Assembly: GCA_965263455.1 (NCBI GenBank)
Contig: CBDHHN010000004.1
Coordinates: forward strand, 1,488,001 to 1,552,000
Length of the DNA: 64,000 nt
Direction: 5' to 3'
Origin: CADEDH01 sp965263455
GTDB lineage: Bacteria > Actinomycetota > Acidimicrobiia > Acidimicrobiales > SZUA-35
Numbering within the stretch: position 1 is the first letter of the stretch; each line of letters starts with the position of its first letter. Shown one piece after another: positions 49,785 to 57,928 of this stretch. The notes beneath the pieces were generated by a model. It saw only the letters and a list, made by a program, of their open reading frames with translations. It was not told the origin of the DNA and did no database searches. A program made the position numbers and the translations under genes.

Positions 49785-50674
49785 GGGCCATCCTCCGGCC
49801 TAACGGGAGCGAACCCGGCGACCGCGACGGGCGGGGCGAACTCCCGGACCATCCGGTGGTGGAGATCGAGGCCCTCGGTCCGGTAGCGGATGTCGAGATA
49901 GAGCAGGCACATGGCCGCCCCGTTGACCGGCAACAGGATCAGTCGGGTGCCGAGCCGGGCGGCCGAGATCAGGGGCCAGGCCCGATCGGGGCCCAGGAAC
50001 AGAGCGGCGAACTCGGGGACCGTCCCCACCGCCTGCGACACCAGAGCCTGGACCACGGCCAGCAGGAGGATCAGCAGCAGCACCGGCCCGGGTCGACGCC
50101 GCACCAGCTCCCATGATCGGCGCATGGCGGACACCGGCCCGCGGTGCTCCTCGATGGCCAGCACCGGGGACGTGAGGGCGCTCAGTACCACCACGGCGAA
50201 GCCGGGCAGCACCAGCAGGACGAACCCGCCGAGTTGGACCAGGTGCACCACGACGAACGCACCGGCGACGGCCCAGCCCCGGCGGGCCGTGTAGGCCAGG
50301 GCCTCGGCGGCGGTGGTGTCGCGGCCTTCGACCCATCCGTGTACCACCCGGCTCACCACGACACCGCTGACGGCCGTGACCACCAACGCCAGCAGTTGGG
50401 CCAGGAAGAACCCGGCGTCGTACACCGAGCTGGTCTGGGACACCTCCTGGGCCACCGTCGGGTCGCTGAGCAGCTCGCCGAAGGTGGCCCCGCCCAGATC
50501 GTCCCGGCTGACCCAGCCCTCGAGCAGGGCCACCGGCACCACGAGCAGCGCCACGGCCGAGACGAGGGTCCTCGCTCGCTGGCGCAGCGCGGCGAACGAA
50601 CCGTCGAGCAGGTCGAACAGACCGAGGGGGGTCTCGGCGATCGGCTGCGGTGGTCGCTCCGGCACGGACCCCAT
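49781..50674 (-). CDS. multipass membrane protein at the head of the MoxR operon
   Basis: 297 aa, about six helices (ARTLVSAVALLVVPVALLEG, FFLAQLLALVVTAVSGVVV, AVAGAFVVVHLVQLGGFVLL, VLPGFAVVVLSALTSPVLAI, VLLLILLLAVVQALVSQAVG). TPLGLFDLLDGSFAALRQR at the start and WELVRRRPGPVLLLILLL recall the membrane domain seen with glycerophosphodiester phosphodiesterases, without catalytic residues. First gene of the minus-strand run with DUF4129, DUF4350, MoxR and DUF58. Start 50674 (ATG); a GTG at 50665 has a GACAAT hexamer 7 nt upstream and is an alternative. Confidence 0.85.
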   Translation of the reverse strand: MGSVPERPPQPIAETPLGLFDLLDGSFAALRQRARTLVSAVALLVVPVALLEGWVSRDDLGGATFGELLSDPTVAQEVSQTSSVYDAGFFLAQLLALVVTAVSGVVVSRVVHGWVEGRDTTAAEALAYTARRGWAVAGAFVVVHLVQLGGFVLLVLPGFAVVVLSALTSPVLAIEEHRGPVSAMRRSWELVRRRPGPVLLLILLLAVVQALVSQAVGTVPEFAALFLGPDRAWPLISAARLGTRLILLPVNGAAMCLLYLDIRYRTEGLDLHHRMVREFAPPVAVAGFAPVRPEDGP

Positions 50675-50790
50675 TGTCGCCGCTCCGACCGCCGGTTGCG
50701 GCGCGAGCAGGCCGGTCGATCGGCGATGTCTGACCTGGTGGTGGGCCGACCCCGGCGCTCCCGGGCCCGGAACGGCGGCACCGGCGCTCC

Positions 50791-50796
50791 TACCAT
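50791..50796 (+). promoter_or_regulatory. -10 element TACCAT deciding the methyltransferase start
   Basis: TACCAT ends 7 nt before the GTG at 50804. The ATG at 50795 lies inside it. Confidence 0.45.
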
Positions 50797-50803
50797 GGGC
50801 CCG

Positions 50804-51637
50804 GTGAGCCCGGCCCCGGTACCCGCCGACGCCTACGGCGAGGCCTTCGCCGACGTCTACGACCGCTGGTACGACGGGGTGTCCGACGCCGAGGCCACCG
50901 CCCGCTTCGTGGCCGAACGAGCCGACGGTGGCCGGGTCCTGGAGCTGGGAGTGGGCACCGGGCGCCTGGCTCGGCCCCTCACCGCCCTCGGGTCGACCGT
51001 GATCGGGATCGACGCCTCGGCCGCCATGTTGGCCCGATGCCGGGCCGGCGACCACCCGGACCGCCTCCTGCTGATCCGGGCCGACATGACCCGGCTGCCG
51101 TTGCGGGGGGCGGCCTCCTGCGCCCTGATCGCCTTCAACACCCTGTTCAACGTGCCCTCGGCCGGGGGTCAGCGGGCCGTGTTCCGATCGCTGGCCCGGG
51201 CCCTGGTTCCAGGCGGCTCGGTGGTGGTCGAGGCCCTCGACCTGGAACCGGCCGAGGACACCGCCGGGGCCGAGGACACCGCCGGGGCCGAGGACACCGC
51301 CGGGGCCGAGGACACCGCCGGGGCCGAAAGCACCGCCGGGGCCGCCGGCCCGACGGTGTCGGCCCGCCTCGACGGGGCCGGCTCGGTCACCGTCATCGCC
51401 ACCTCGGTCGACCGACGTCGCCAGTGGATCCGAGGCCAGCACTCGGAGGTGACCGACCACGGGATCACGGCCCGACCCTGGCTCATCCGCTGGTCGACCC
51501 CGACCCAGATCGACGGCTACGCCCGAGACGCCGGGTTCGAGCAGGTGGAGCGCTGGGCCGACTGGAACCGGAACCCGTACCGGCCCGGCGCCGGAGGCCA
51601 CGTCAGCGTCTACCGCCTCCCCGCCGCCCGACCCTGA
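50804..51637 (+). CDS. SAM-dependent class I methyltransferase
   Basis: 277 aa from the GTG at 50804 (ATG at 50795 adds three residues). Motif I VLELGVGTGRLARPL, acidic residue in VIGIDAS, then RADMTRLPLRGAASC and LVPGGSVVVEALD. A low-complexity insert of five AEDTAG-like hexapeptides follows that strand, where other members have a short loop. The C-terminal part ends VYRLP. The substrate is unknown. Confidence 0.88.
   Translation: MSPAPVPADAYGEAFADVYDRWYDGVSDAEATARFVAERADGGRVLELGVGTGRLARPLTALGSTVIGIDASAAMLARCRAGDHPDRLLLIRADMTRLPLRGAASCALIAFNTLFNVPSAGGQRAVFRSLARALVPGGSVVVEALDLEPAEDTAGAEDTAGAEDTAGAEDTAGAESTAGAAGPTVSARLDGAGSVTVIATSVDRRRQWIRGQHSEVTDHGITARPWLIRWSTPTQIDGYARDAGFEQVERWADWNRNPYRPGAGGHVSVYRLPAARP
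51251..51340 (+). repeat. 18-bp in-frame minisatellite in the methyltransferase gene
   Basis: Four identical 18-bp units starting at 51251, 51269, 51287 and 51305, then one variant at 51323. Each encodes AEDTAG (AESTAG in the last). The unit length is a multiple of three, so copy-number changes keep the frame. Confidence 0.92.
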
Positions 51638-51678
51638 GCCCCGACCCGGCCGGCGGGTGGGGCGGCCCGACGGGCCAG

Positions 51679-51684
51679 TAGCGT
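51679..51684 (+). promoter_or_regulatory. -10 element TAGCGT of the ABC-F gene
   Basis: TAGCGT ends 6 nt before the GTG at 51691. Confidence 0.55.
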
Positions 51685-51690
51685 GCGGCT

Positions 51691-53559
51691 GTGATCCTGA
51701 TCGACGCCGCAGGCGTGACCGTCACCCGCCCCGAGCGGGACCTGCTGCGCGACGTCGACCTGACCGTCAACACCGGCGACCGCATCGGCCTCGTCGGCAT
51801 CAACGGCACCGGCAAGTCGACCCTGCTCCGGGTCCTGGCCGGCGCCCTGACCCCCGAGGCGGGCACCGTCCGGCGCAGCAACACCGCCACGGTGGCCATC
51901 CTCGATCAGGACGTTCCCCTGCCCCCCGGGACGGTGGCCGACGTGGTGGGCGACGACTGGGAGACCGAGGCCATCCTCGACCGGTTGGGTATGGGGGCCA
52001 AGCTCGGCTCCCGGACCGAGGACCTGTCGGGAGGCGAGGCCCGGCGGGTGGCCCTGGCCCGGGTCCTCGTCGCCGGCGCCGATCTCCTGATCCTGGACGA
52101 GCCCACCAACCATCTCGACATCGGCGCCATCCGCTGGTTGGAGGAGCGGCTCCACGCCCACCGGGGTGGCCTGCTGCTGGTGGCCCACGACCGGCACCTG
52201 CTGAACCGGGTGGTCAATCGGGTGGTCGAGCTCGACCGGGGCCGGGCCCACGTCCACGAGGGGGGCTACGACGACTACCTCGAGGGCAAGGCGGCCCGGG
52301 AGGCGGCCGAGGCCCGGGCCGAGGATGTCCGGCGGTCGCTGGCCCGCCGGGAGCTGGCCTGGTTGCGGCGGGGAGCCCCGGCCCGCACCTCGAAGAACAA
52401 GGCCCACATCGCCCGGGCCACCGCCGTCGTGGAGCACCGCCCCGAGGCCGAGGCCCGGCAGGGCTCGCTCAACCTCTTCGTCGACATGCCCCGCCTGGGG
52501 GACAAGGTCATCGGGCTCCACGGTGTGGGCCACCGCATCGCCGACACCGGCCCGGCCGACCCCGACCCCGGAGCCGGAGCCGGAGACGGAGACGACGCGG
52601 GGCGGTGGTTGTTCCGCAACGTCGAGCTCCTGCTCGGGCCCGGGGACCGGCTGGGCATCGTCGGCCTCAACGGGGCGGGCAAGTCGACCCTGCTCGACGT
52701 GATCGGGGGACGCCTGACCCCGACCGAGGGCAGCGTCGAGGTCGGGCCCACGGTCCGCCTCGGCTATCACGACCAGCTCGGCACCACCCTCGACCCCGAC
52801 ACCCGGGTCCGGGAGATCATCACCGGGGGCAAGCGGGACGTCAGTTGGTACGACAAGCGGCTCATGGAGAGCTTCTGGTTCGACGACGACACCCAGTGGG
52901 CCCCGGTCCGGCTGCTGTCGGGCGGGGAACGGCGTCGACTGCAGCTGGTGCTGGTGCTCTCGGCCCAGCCCAACGTGCTGCTGTTGGACGAGCCGACCAA
53001 CGACCTCGACCTCGACACGCTGCGGGCCTTGGAGGAGTTCCTCGACCAGTGGCCGGGGACGCTGGTGGTGGTGAGCCACGATCGGGCCTTCCTGGAGCGG
53101 ACCGTGGTCGACGTGGTGGTCATGGACGGGCGGGGCTCGGCCGCCCGGTTCCCCGGCGGCTACGACGCCTGGGAACGCCAGACCCTGGCCCGGGCCTCGA
53201 CCCGCAAGGCGGCGTCGGCCACCGCCGACCCCGCCGCCGCCCCGACCCGGGCCCGCGCCCCGGAGGCTGGTGGCGGAGCGGGAGCCGAGCGAGGGTCGGG
53301 GGATCGAGGCCCCGGCGAACGCCACGCCGGGCCCAGCGGCCGGTCCCGGTCGACCATAAGCCACGAGTTGCGCACCACCGAGAAGGCCATGGCCCGGCTG
53401 GAGAAGAAGGTGGCCGAACTCAACGAGGCCCTGATCGAGGCCGGGACCGACCACGCCCGCCTACGGGAGCTCGCCCCCGAACTGGAGGCCCGGCAGCAGG
53501 AGCTGGAGGAGACCGAGGAACGGTGGCTGGCCCTGAGCGAGGAGTTGGAGAGCCGCTAG
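51691..53559 (+). CDS. ABC-F family ATPase
   Basis: 622 aa with two ABC cassettes and no membrane part. Cassette 1: GINGTGKSTLLRVLAG, LSGGEARRVALARVL, LLILDEPTNHLDI. Cassette 2: GLNGAGKSTLLDVIGG, LSGGERRRLQLVLVL, LLLDEPTNDLDLDTL. Between them lies the charged inter-domain linker, and a C-terminal coiled-coil (TEKAMARLEKKVAELNEALI) follows an Ala/Gly-rich stretch. ABC-F proteins bind the ribosomal E site and act in translation or antibiotic resistance; the layout resembles the Uup-type. The GTG at 51691 is 6 nt after TAGCGT. Confidence 0.95.
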   Translation: MILIDAAGVTVTRPERDLLRDVDLTVNTGDRIGLVGINGTGKSTLLRVLAGALTPEAGTVRRSNTATVAILDQDVPLPPGTVADVVGDDWETEAILDRLGMGAKLGSRTEDLSGGEARRVALARVLVAGADLLILDEPTNHLDIGAIRWLEERLHAHRGGLLLVAHDRHLLNRVVNRVVELDRGRAHVHEGGYDDYLEGKAAREAAEARAEDVRRSLARRELAWLRRGAPARTSKNKAHIARATAVVEHRPEAEARQGSLNLFVDMPRLGDKVIGLHGVGHRIADTGPADPDPGAGAGDGDDAGRWLFRNVELLLGPGDRLGIVGLNGAGKSTLLDVIGGRLTPTEGSVEVGPTVRLGYHDQLGTTLDPDTRVREIITGGKRDVSWYDKRLMESFWFDDDTQWAPVRLLSGGERRRLQLVLVLSAQPNVLLLDEPTNDLDLDTLRALEEFLDQWPGTLVVVSHDRAFLERTVVDVVVMDGRGSAARFPGGYDAWERQTLARASTRKAASATADPAAAPTRARAPEAGGGAGAERGSGDRGPGERHAGPSGRSRSTISHELRTTEKAMARLEKKVAELNEALIEAGTDHARLRELAPELEARQQELEETEERWLALSEELESR

Positions 53560-53570
53560 CGGCGGCTCTC
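53548..53570. terminator. hairpin containing the ABC-F stop codon
   Basis: Perfect 9-bp stem (GAGAGCCGC / GCGGCTCTC) with a 5-nt loop that begins with the TAG stop. The rhomboid gene ends 31 nt further on the other strand, so it may act both ways. Confidence 0.6.
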
Positions 53571-53600
53571 GGCTCACCCCGACCAGGGTGGGACCGGGCG

Positions 53601-54437
53601 CTAGAACCCGCCGACGGCGGCGACGGCCACCGCGGCGACACCCAGGACACCGCACAGGGCGGCGGTGGCCCCCACGGCCAGGTTGTTCGGCTGTCCGAAC
53701 CGCTCCGGCAGCCAGGTCAGCAGCCAGCCGGCGGCGAACCCGCCGAGGATGCCACCGAGGTGACCCCAGAACGAGATGATGGGGACGAGGATGGGCAGGG
53801 CCAGGTTGACCACGAACAGGCCGAACAGCGACGTCTGGGTCAGCGGCACGCCTCGGGCCCACAGGGCGGCCGCCAGCGCACCGGCCAGGCCGAGCACGGC
53901 GCCCGAAGCCCCGACGGTGTCGACGTCGAACGAGAAGGCCAGTACCGCGGTCGAACCGCCCAGCAGCCCGGCCAGGTAGGCCAGGGCGAAGCGCCAGGTG
54001 CCCAGGCCCCGTTCCAGGGCCTGGCCGAACACCCAAAGGGCGTACATGTTGAACCCGATGTGGAGCAGACCGCCGTGCAGGAAGGCGGAGGTGACGATCC
54101 GCCACAGTTCGCCGTCGGCCACATCCTCCCCCGACAGGTCGCCGAGGTTGGTGAGCGACGTCGGTGGCTCGCCAAAGGCGAGGCCTGACGCCTGGAGCAC
54201 GAAGGCCACGACGTTGAGGGCGAGCAGGGCCACCGTGGCCGGCGTCTGGTTGGTGGCGCTCAGGTCACGGGCCCGGATCACCCGCTGGGCTCCGGCCCGG
54301 GCGCACTCGGGGCAGTGGAAGCCGACCGAGGCCTGGATCATGCAGTCGCTGCAGATCGGTCGCTCGCATCGCTGGCACGACACCGCAGCCACCCGATCCG
54401 GGTGGCGGTAGCACATCGTGTTGTCGTCCAGCACCAC
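53601..54437 (-). CDS. rhomboid intramembrane serine protease with B-box zinc finger
   Basis: 278 aa. Residues 9-45 form a B-box-like zinc finger (CYRH, CQRC, CSDC, HCPEC). Six helices follow, with the catalytic dyad Ser178 in VGASGAV and His226 in FWGHLGGI; HGGLLHIGFNMYALWVFG at 121-138 is the loop-1/helix-2 signature. It cleaves transmembrane substrates within the bilayer; targets unknown. The GTG at 54437 is 5 nt after TACAGT, and a second in-frame GTG at 54434 would be 8 nt after it. Confidence 0.94.
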   Translation of the reverse strand: MVLDDNTMCYRHPDRVAAVSCQRCERPICSDCMIQASVGFHCPECARAGAQRVIRARDLSATNQTPATVALLALNVVAFVLQASGLAFGEPPTSLTNLGDLSGEDVADGELWRIVTSAFLHGGLLHIGFNMYALWVFGQALERGLGTWRFALAYLAGLLGGSTAVLAFSFDVDTVGASGAVLGLAGALAAALWARGVPLTQTSLFGLFVVNLALPILVPIISFWGHLGGILGGFAAGWLLTWLPERFGQPNNLAVGATAALCGVLGVAAVAVAAVGGF

Positions 54438-54442
54438 GGTGA

Positions 54443-54448
54443 ACTGTA
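54443..54448 (-). promoter_or_regulatory. -10 element TACAGT of the rhomboid gene
   Basis: TACAGT on the minus strand ends 5 nt before GTG 54437 and 8 nt before GTG 54434. Confidence 0.45.
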
Positions 54449-54660
54449 CCTCCTGGTCCGCCCGAGCCCGGCGCCCCGGCCGCAGCGCCCGCGACCGGTG
54501 CGGTTTCCCGCGACCGGCACCGCTGCAATGCGTCTGATTACCTGCTCAACTGGTTGGCGGCGCCGTTGCTTCCGCTTGGCGACACGACAGCGAGTCCGGT
54601 CCTGACGGCCGGATCGAGCCCCGGAGGGCCCGGGACGAGGCCCAGGAAAGGTGACCAAAC

Positions 54661-55065
54661 GTGCTCAAGGAATTCCGAGACTTCATCAACCGGGGCAACG
54701 TCTTCGACGCCGCCGTCGGCCTGATCATGGCCCTGGCCTTCACCCCCGTGGTGCAGTCGGTGGTCGACGACCTGATCCTCCCGGTCGTGGCCCGGGTGTT
54801 CAACCAGCCGGACTTCAGCTCGCTCAAGATCGGGCTCGGAGGCTCCCAGGAGGTGACCCTGGACGACGGCACCGTCGTCATGCAGGAGCCGGCCATCGCC
54901 TACGGCGAGTTCATCAACGAGGTGTTGGCCTTCGTGATCATCTCGTTCGTGGTGTTCCTGATGGTCCGGGCCTACAACCGGGCCATGGGCAACAAGGACG
55001 AAGAGGAGAGTGGCCCCAGTGAGATCGACCTGCTGACCGAGATCCGGGACCGGCTCCCGGGCTGA
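54661..55065 (+). CDS. mscL: large-conductance mechanosensitive channel MscL
   Basis: 134 aa. N-terminal amphipathic helix FRDFINRGNVFDAAVGLIMA, where the family has RGNVVDLAVGVIIG, TM1, a periplasmic loop of about 45 residues, TM2 (FINEVLAFVIISFVVFLMVR) and a charged C-terminal helix (EIDLLTEIRDRL). It opens on membrane tension to release solutes during hypo-osmotic shock. The GTG at 54661 has AGGAAAGG a few bases upstream. The 220-bp region before it contains no gene. Confidence 0.96.
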   Translation: MLKEFRDFINRGNVFDAAVGLIMALAFTPVVQSVVDDLILPVVARVFNQPDFSSLKIGLGGSQEVTLDDGTVVMQEPAIAYGEFINEVLAFVIISFVVFLMVRAYNRAMGNKDEEESGPSEIDLLTEIRDRLPG

Positions 55066-55078
55066 GGTCGCCCCTCCG

Positions 55079-55387
55079 CTAGAGGGAGACGGCGGTGCCC
55101 TCGTCGGCACCGAGCAACTCGGCCCCGACGTGCTGGACCGAGGTCACACCGTCCACCCGTTGCTTCAGGATCCTCTCCAGGCCCTCCTTGAGGGTCTGGC
55201 TGGAGGCGGGACAGGTGATGCAGGCACCGACCAGTTCGACCGAGACCACGCCGGTCTCGGTGTCGACATCGCGGAGGAAGATGTCGCCCTGGTCGGCCTG
55301 CACGGCGGGTCGGATGACCTTGATCACCTCGGCCACCTGGTCCTCGAACGACTTCTTCGACGCTTCGGCGGTATCGGGGCTGGTCAC
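55079..55387 (-). CDS. Nfu-type (NifU C-terminal domain) Fe-S scaffold protein
   Basis: 102 aa. The NifU-like domain covers almost the whole protein: VIRPAVQADQGDIFLRDVD, then the cluster-binding CxxC in GACITCPASSQTLKEGLERI. Such proteins hold or deliver [4Fe-4S] clusters. The GTG at 55387 is preceded by GGAG; the longer frame is a shadow of the next genes. Its C-terminus nearly meets the mscL stop on the other strand (13 nt apart). Confidence 0.94.
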   Translation of the reverse strand: MTSPDTAEASKKSFEDQVAEVIKVIRPAVQADQGDIFLRDVDTETGVVSVELVGACITCPASSQTLKEGLERILKQRVDGVTSVQHVGAELLGADEGTAVSL

Positions 55388-55431
55388 GAACGGCGCTCCT
55401 TCACGATCTCCGCAGTCAACGGTAGCGGCCC

Positions 55432-55437
55432 TACGCT
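55432..55437 (+). promoter_or_regulatory. -10 element TACGCT of the small membrane protein gene
   Basis: TACGCT ends 7 nt before the ATG at 55445. Confidence 0.5.
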
Positions 55438-55444
55438 GGTCTGC

Positions 55445-55681
55445 ATGAACCCGACGCCCGACCAGGCCACCACCGCCATCCCGGCGCTGTTGGCCCACCA
55501 GGGCGGCTGGGACGAGATCCTGATGATCCTGGGCCCCCTGCTCGTCGTCGGGATCGCCCTGTGGGTGGCCAACAAACGGGCCAATCAGCTCGACCAGGGC
55601 GACGGCGTCGGCGACCAGGGCGACGAACACATCGATGCCGCGGCCGGGGGCGGCCGACGCAGGCCCGACGGCGACCGCTGA
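55445..55681 (+). CDS. small single-helix membrane protein
   Basis: 78 aa. A short exterior segment, one helix (ILMILGPLLVVGIALWVAN) and a polar, Asp/Gly-rich cytoplasmic tail ending RRRPDGDR. No domain is recognised. It is 13 nt before the MFS transporter gene and probably cotranscribed. The start is supported by a TACGCT box; the longer frame upstream is a shadow of the Nfu gene. Confidence 0.75.
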   Translation: MNPTPDQATTAIPALLAHQGGWDEILMILGPLLVVGIALWVANKRANQLDQGDGVGDQGDEHIDAAAGGGRRRPDGDR

Positions 55682-55694
55682 GCCCACCCACCGC

Positions 55695-57308
55695 ATGTCG
55701 ACCGTCAGCCGCGACCACGAGGTCGACGACGAGGGCCTGGCCGCCCTCCGCCGACCGCGGCGGGATCTGGTTCGCGAGGAGCCCGACGGACCCGACGCCT
55801 ACGTGCAGGCCGTCGGGCCCTTTCAGCGCTACCGGCGCCAGCTGACGGTCGAGCCCATCCCGGAACCCGACGATCGGCCCGAGCCTCGGGATCCGGGCCC
55901 GGCCGGGCGGTCGACCCGCTACCGGGTCGGGGAACGCACCGAGTTCCGGCTGGCGGTGCCGGTGTGGTGGCCGCTGCTCACCCCGCTGATGCGGCGGGCC
56001 CTGGCCGGTACCGACCGGAAGCCCCGAGCCCGGTTCTGGTGGCCCGAGGAGGTGGTCCTGGCCGACACCGCCCGCCTCATGGGGGTGCTGTGCACCATCA
56101 GCGTCATGACCGGCTACCTGGGTGTCATCATCGGCCAGACCATCACCTTCGCCGCCCAGGACTTCGGCGCCGGCGACGGGGCCCAGGCCAACACCCTGGC
56201 CGCGGTGCGGGTCGGCGTGCTCCTGTCGTTCCTCCTCCTGGGCCGGGCCGACCGCTACGGTCGCCGACCGCTGATCCTCGGCCTCAGCGTGGCCGCCGTG
56301 GCCTTCACCACCCTGGGCTCCCTGGCCCCCGACCTGTTCACCCTGGGGGCGTCCCAGACGGTGGCCCGGGGCCTGACCACGGGCCTGATCACCCTGCTCA
56401 TGCTCACGGTCGCCGAGGAGGTACCGGCGGCGTCGCGGGCCTTCGCCATCAGCCTGACCGCCGTCTCGGCCGCCCTGGGGGCGGGCATGGTGGTCTGGGT
56501 CCTGCCGGTGGCCGACGTCATCGACGGTGGCTGGCGGGCCGTCTACGTGGTGCCCGTGTTGTTTCTCCCGGTCGTGCTGACCATCGGCCGCAGCCTCCCC
56601 GAGACCCGGCGGTTCACGGCCGCCAGCGACCGGTTGGCCCCGGGCGCCATCGACCGGGGCCGCCTGGCGCTGCTGGGGGTGACCGCCTTCGCCAGCCTGG
56701 TCCTGCTGTCGCCGGCGTCACAGCTGCGCAACGAGTTCCTCAACGACGACCTCGGCTTCTCGGCCGGGGAGATCAGCCTGTTCCAGATCCTCGTGTCGAC
56801 CCCGGCCGGGATCGTGATCGTGGCCGCCGGTGTGGCCGCCGACCGGGTCGGTCGGCGCTGGATCGGCGGCCTGGGTCTGGGCCTGGGGGCGGCCATGATC
56901 GTCCTCTCCTACCAGGTCGGCGGACTCGGCCTGTGGTTGGCGGCGTCGGCCGGGGTGATCCTGACCAGCGCCGCCTTCCCCGCCCTCCGGGGCTACCAGA
57001 CCGAGCTCTTCCCCACCCGGGCCCGGGCCCGGGTCGGCGGCATCCTCGACGTGGTCGGCGTGGCCGGCAGCGCCACCGGGCTGGTGATCGTGGGCTACCT
57101 GGCCGAGCGCTGGGACGACCTGGGCACGGCCATCGCCGTCGTGTCCCCGGCGGCCCTGATCGCCGCCCTGCTCATCCTGTTGCGGTTCCCCGAGACGGCG
57201 GGTCAGGAGTTGGAGGCCTTCAACCCCGACGATCCCCGGCTCGACCGCTCCGAGACCGACACCGACACCGACACCGACACTGAGACCGCGTCGACCGAGG
57301 GGTCCTAG
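55695..57308 (+). CDS. MFS transporter
   Basis: 537 aa. A cytoplasmic N-terminus of about 100 residues precedes 12 helices. GRADRYGRRPLILGLSVAA between TM2 and TM3 and GVAADRVGRRWIGGLGLGLG between TM8 and TM9 are the MFS loop motifs; sugar-porter-like SLPETRR and RFPETAGQELE also appear. Substrate unknown. A DTDTDTDT tail comes from a short hexanucleotide repeat. Start at the ATG 55695; a GTG or ATG further upstream overlaps the previous gene. The 3' end overlaps the hydrolase gene by 4 nt. Confidence 0.92.
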   Translation: MSTVSRDHEVDDEGLAALRRPRRDLVREEPDGPDAYVQAVGPFQRYRRQLTVEPIPEPDDRPEPRDPGPAGRSTRYRVGERTEFRLAVPVWWPLLTPLMRRALAGTDRKPRARFWWPEEVVLADTARLMGVLCTISVMTGYLGVIIGQTITFAAQDFGAGDGAQANTLAAVRVGVLLSFLLLGRADRYGRRPLILGLSVAAVAFTTLGSLAPDLFTLGASQTVARGLTTGLITLLMLTVAEEVPAASRAFAISLTAVSAALGAGMVVWVLPVADVIDGGWRAVYVVPVLFLPVVLTIGRSLPETRRFTAASDRLAPGAIDRGRLALLGVTAFASLVLLSPASQLRNEFLNDDLGFSAGEISLFQILVSTPAGIVIVAAGVAADRVGRRWIGGLGLGLGAAMIVLSYQVGGLGLWLAASAGVILTSAAFPALRGYQTELFPTRARARVGGILDVVGVAGSATGLVIVGYLAERWDDLGTAIAVVSPAALIAALLILLRFPETAGQELEAFNPDDPRLDRSETDTDTDTDTETASTEGS

Positions 57309-57928
57309 GCCGGGCCCACCGGGGACGCCTGATCCGTCGGCGCACCCAACCAGGAGGCAACGGCGGCGATGACGGTGGGGTCGTTCGCCGGCTTCGGGTC
57401 GTGGTTGCCGTCGACCCAGACCTCGGCCACCGGGCCCGGTAGTGCCGGCAGGTGGGCGGCGAACTCGTCCGGGGTGCCGAACGGATCGCGTCGGCCCTGG
57501 ATCAGGAGCACGGGGCAACCTACGGCGCCGAAGTGGTCGACCCGGAGCCGATCGGGCTTGCCCGGCGGATGCAGCGGATAGCTCAACAACACGAGCCCGG
57601 CCGCCGCCAGGCCCTCGGACACGGCCACCGAGGCGGCCCGCCCACCCAGGGACCGGCCCCCGAGCGCGAGACGTTCGGGAGTCGTGCCCCACGCGGCGGC
57701 GGCCTCGTCCACCGCCTCGCCCACGGCCGCCACCAGCTTCGGCATCCGGTCGGGAGGTCGCCGACCCGGGCCCTTGCGCCGGTAGGGGAAGTCGATGCGG
57801 GCCACCGGAATCGCCAGCGCCGCCTCCAGGGCCAGGAACAGGCGGTGGTCGCGGTCGCCGCCGGCTCCGTGGAACAGGATCAGACCGTCGGCCTCCACCG
57901 TCGGCGGCGGGAGAGCGTCGGCGGTCAC
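57305..57928 (-). CDS. alpha/beta hydrolase (KANL3/Tex30-type)
   Basis: 207 aa. ADGLILFHGAGGDRDHRLFL at the start, nucleophile elbow LGGRSLGGRAAS (Ser within GRSLGG), then LIQGRRDPFGTPDEF (Asp) and VDGNHDPKP (His). This small hydrolase group is related to dienelactone hydrolases; the substrate is unknown. The GTG at 57928 overlaps the stop of the J-domain gene by 4 nt, so the two are coupled. The last codons overlap the convergent MFS gene. Confidence 0.9.
   Translation of the reverse strand: MTADALPPPTVEADGLILFHGAGGDRDHRLFLALEAALAIPVARIDFPYRRKGPGRRPPDRMPKLVAAVGEAVDEAAAAWGTTPERLALGGRSLGGRAASVAVSEGLAAAGLVLLSYPLHPPGKPDRLRVDHFGAVGCPVLLIQGRRDPFGTPDEFAAHLPALPGPVAEVWVDGNHDPKPANDPTVIAAVASWLGAPTDQASPVGPA

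Noticed and set aside
54438..54660. possible riboswitch ahead of mscL
   Set aside because: I could not match any known consensus, and the short GC stems seen are no stronger than elsewhere in the window.
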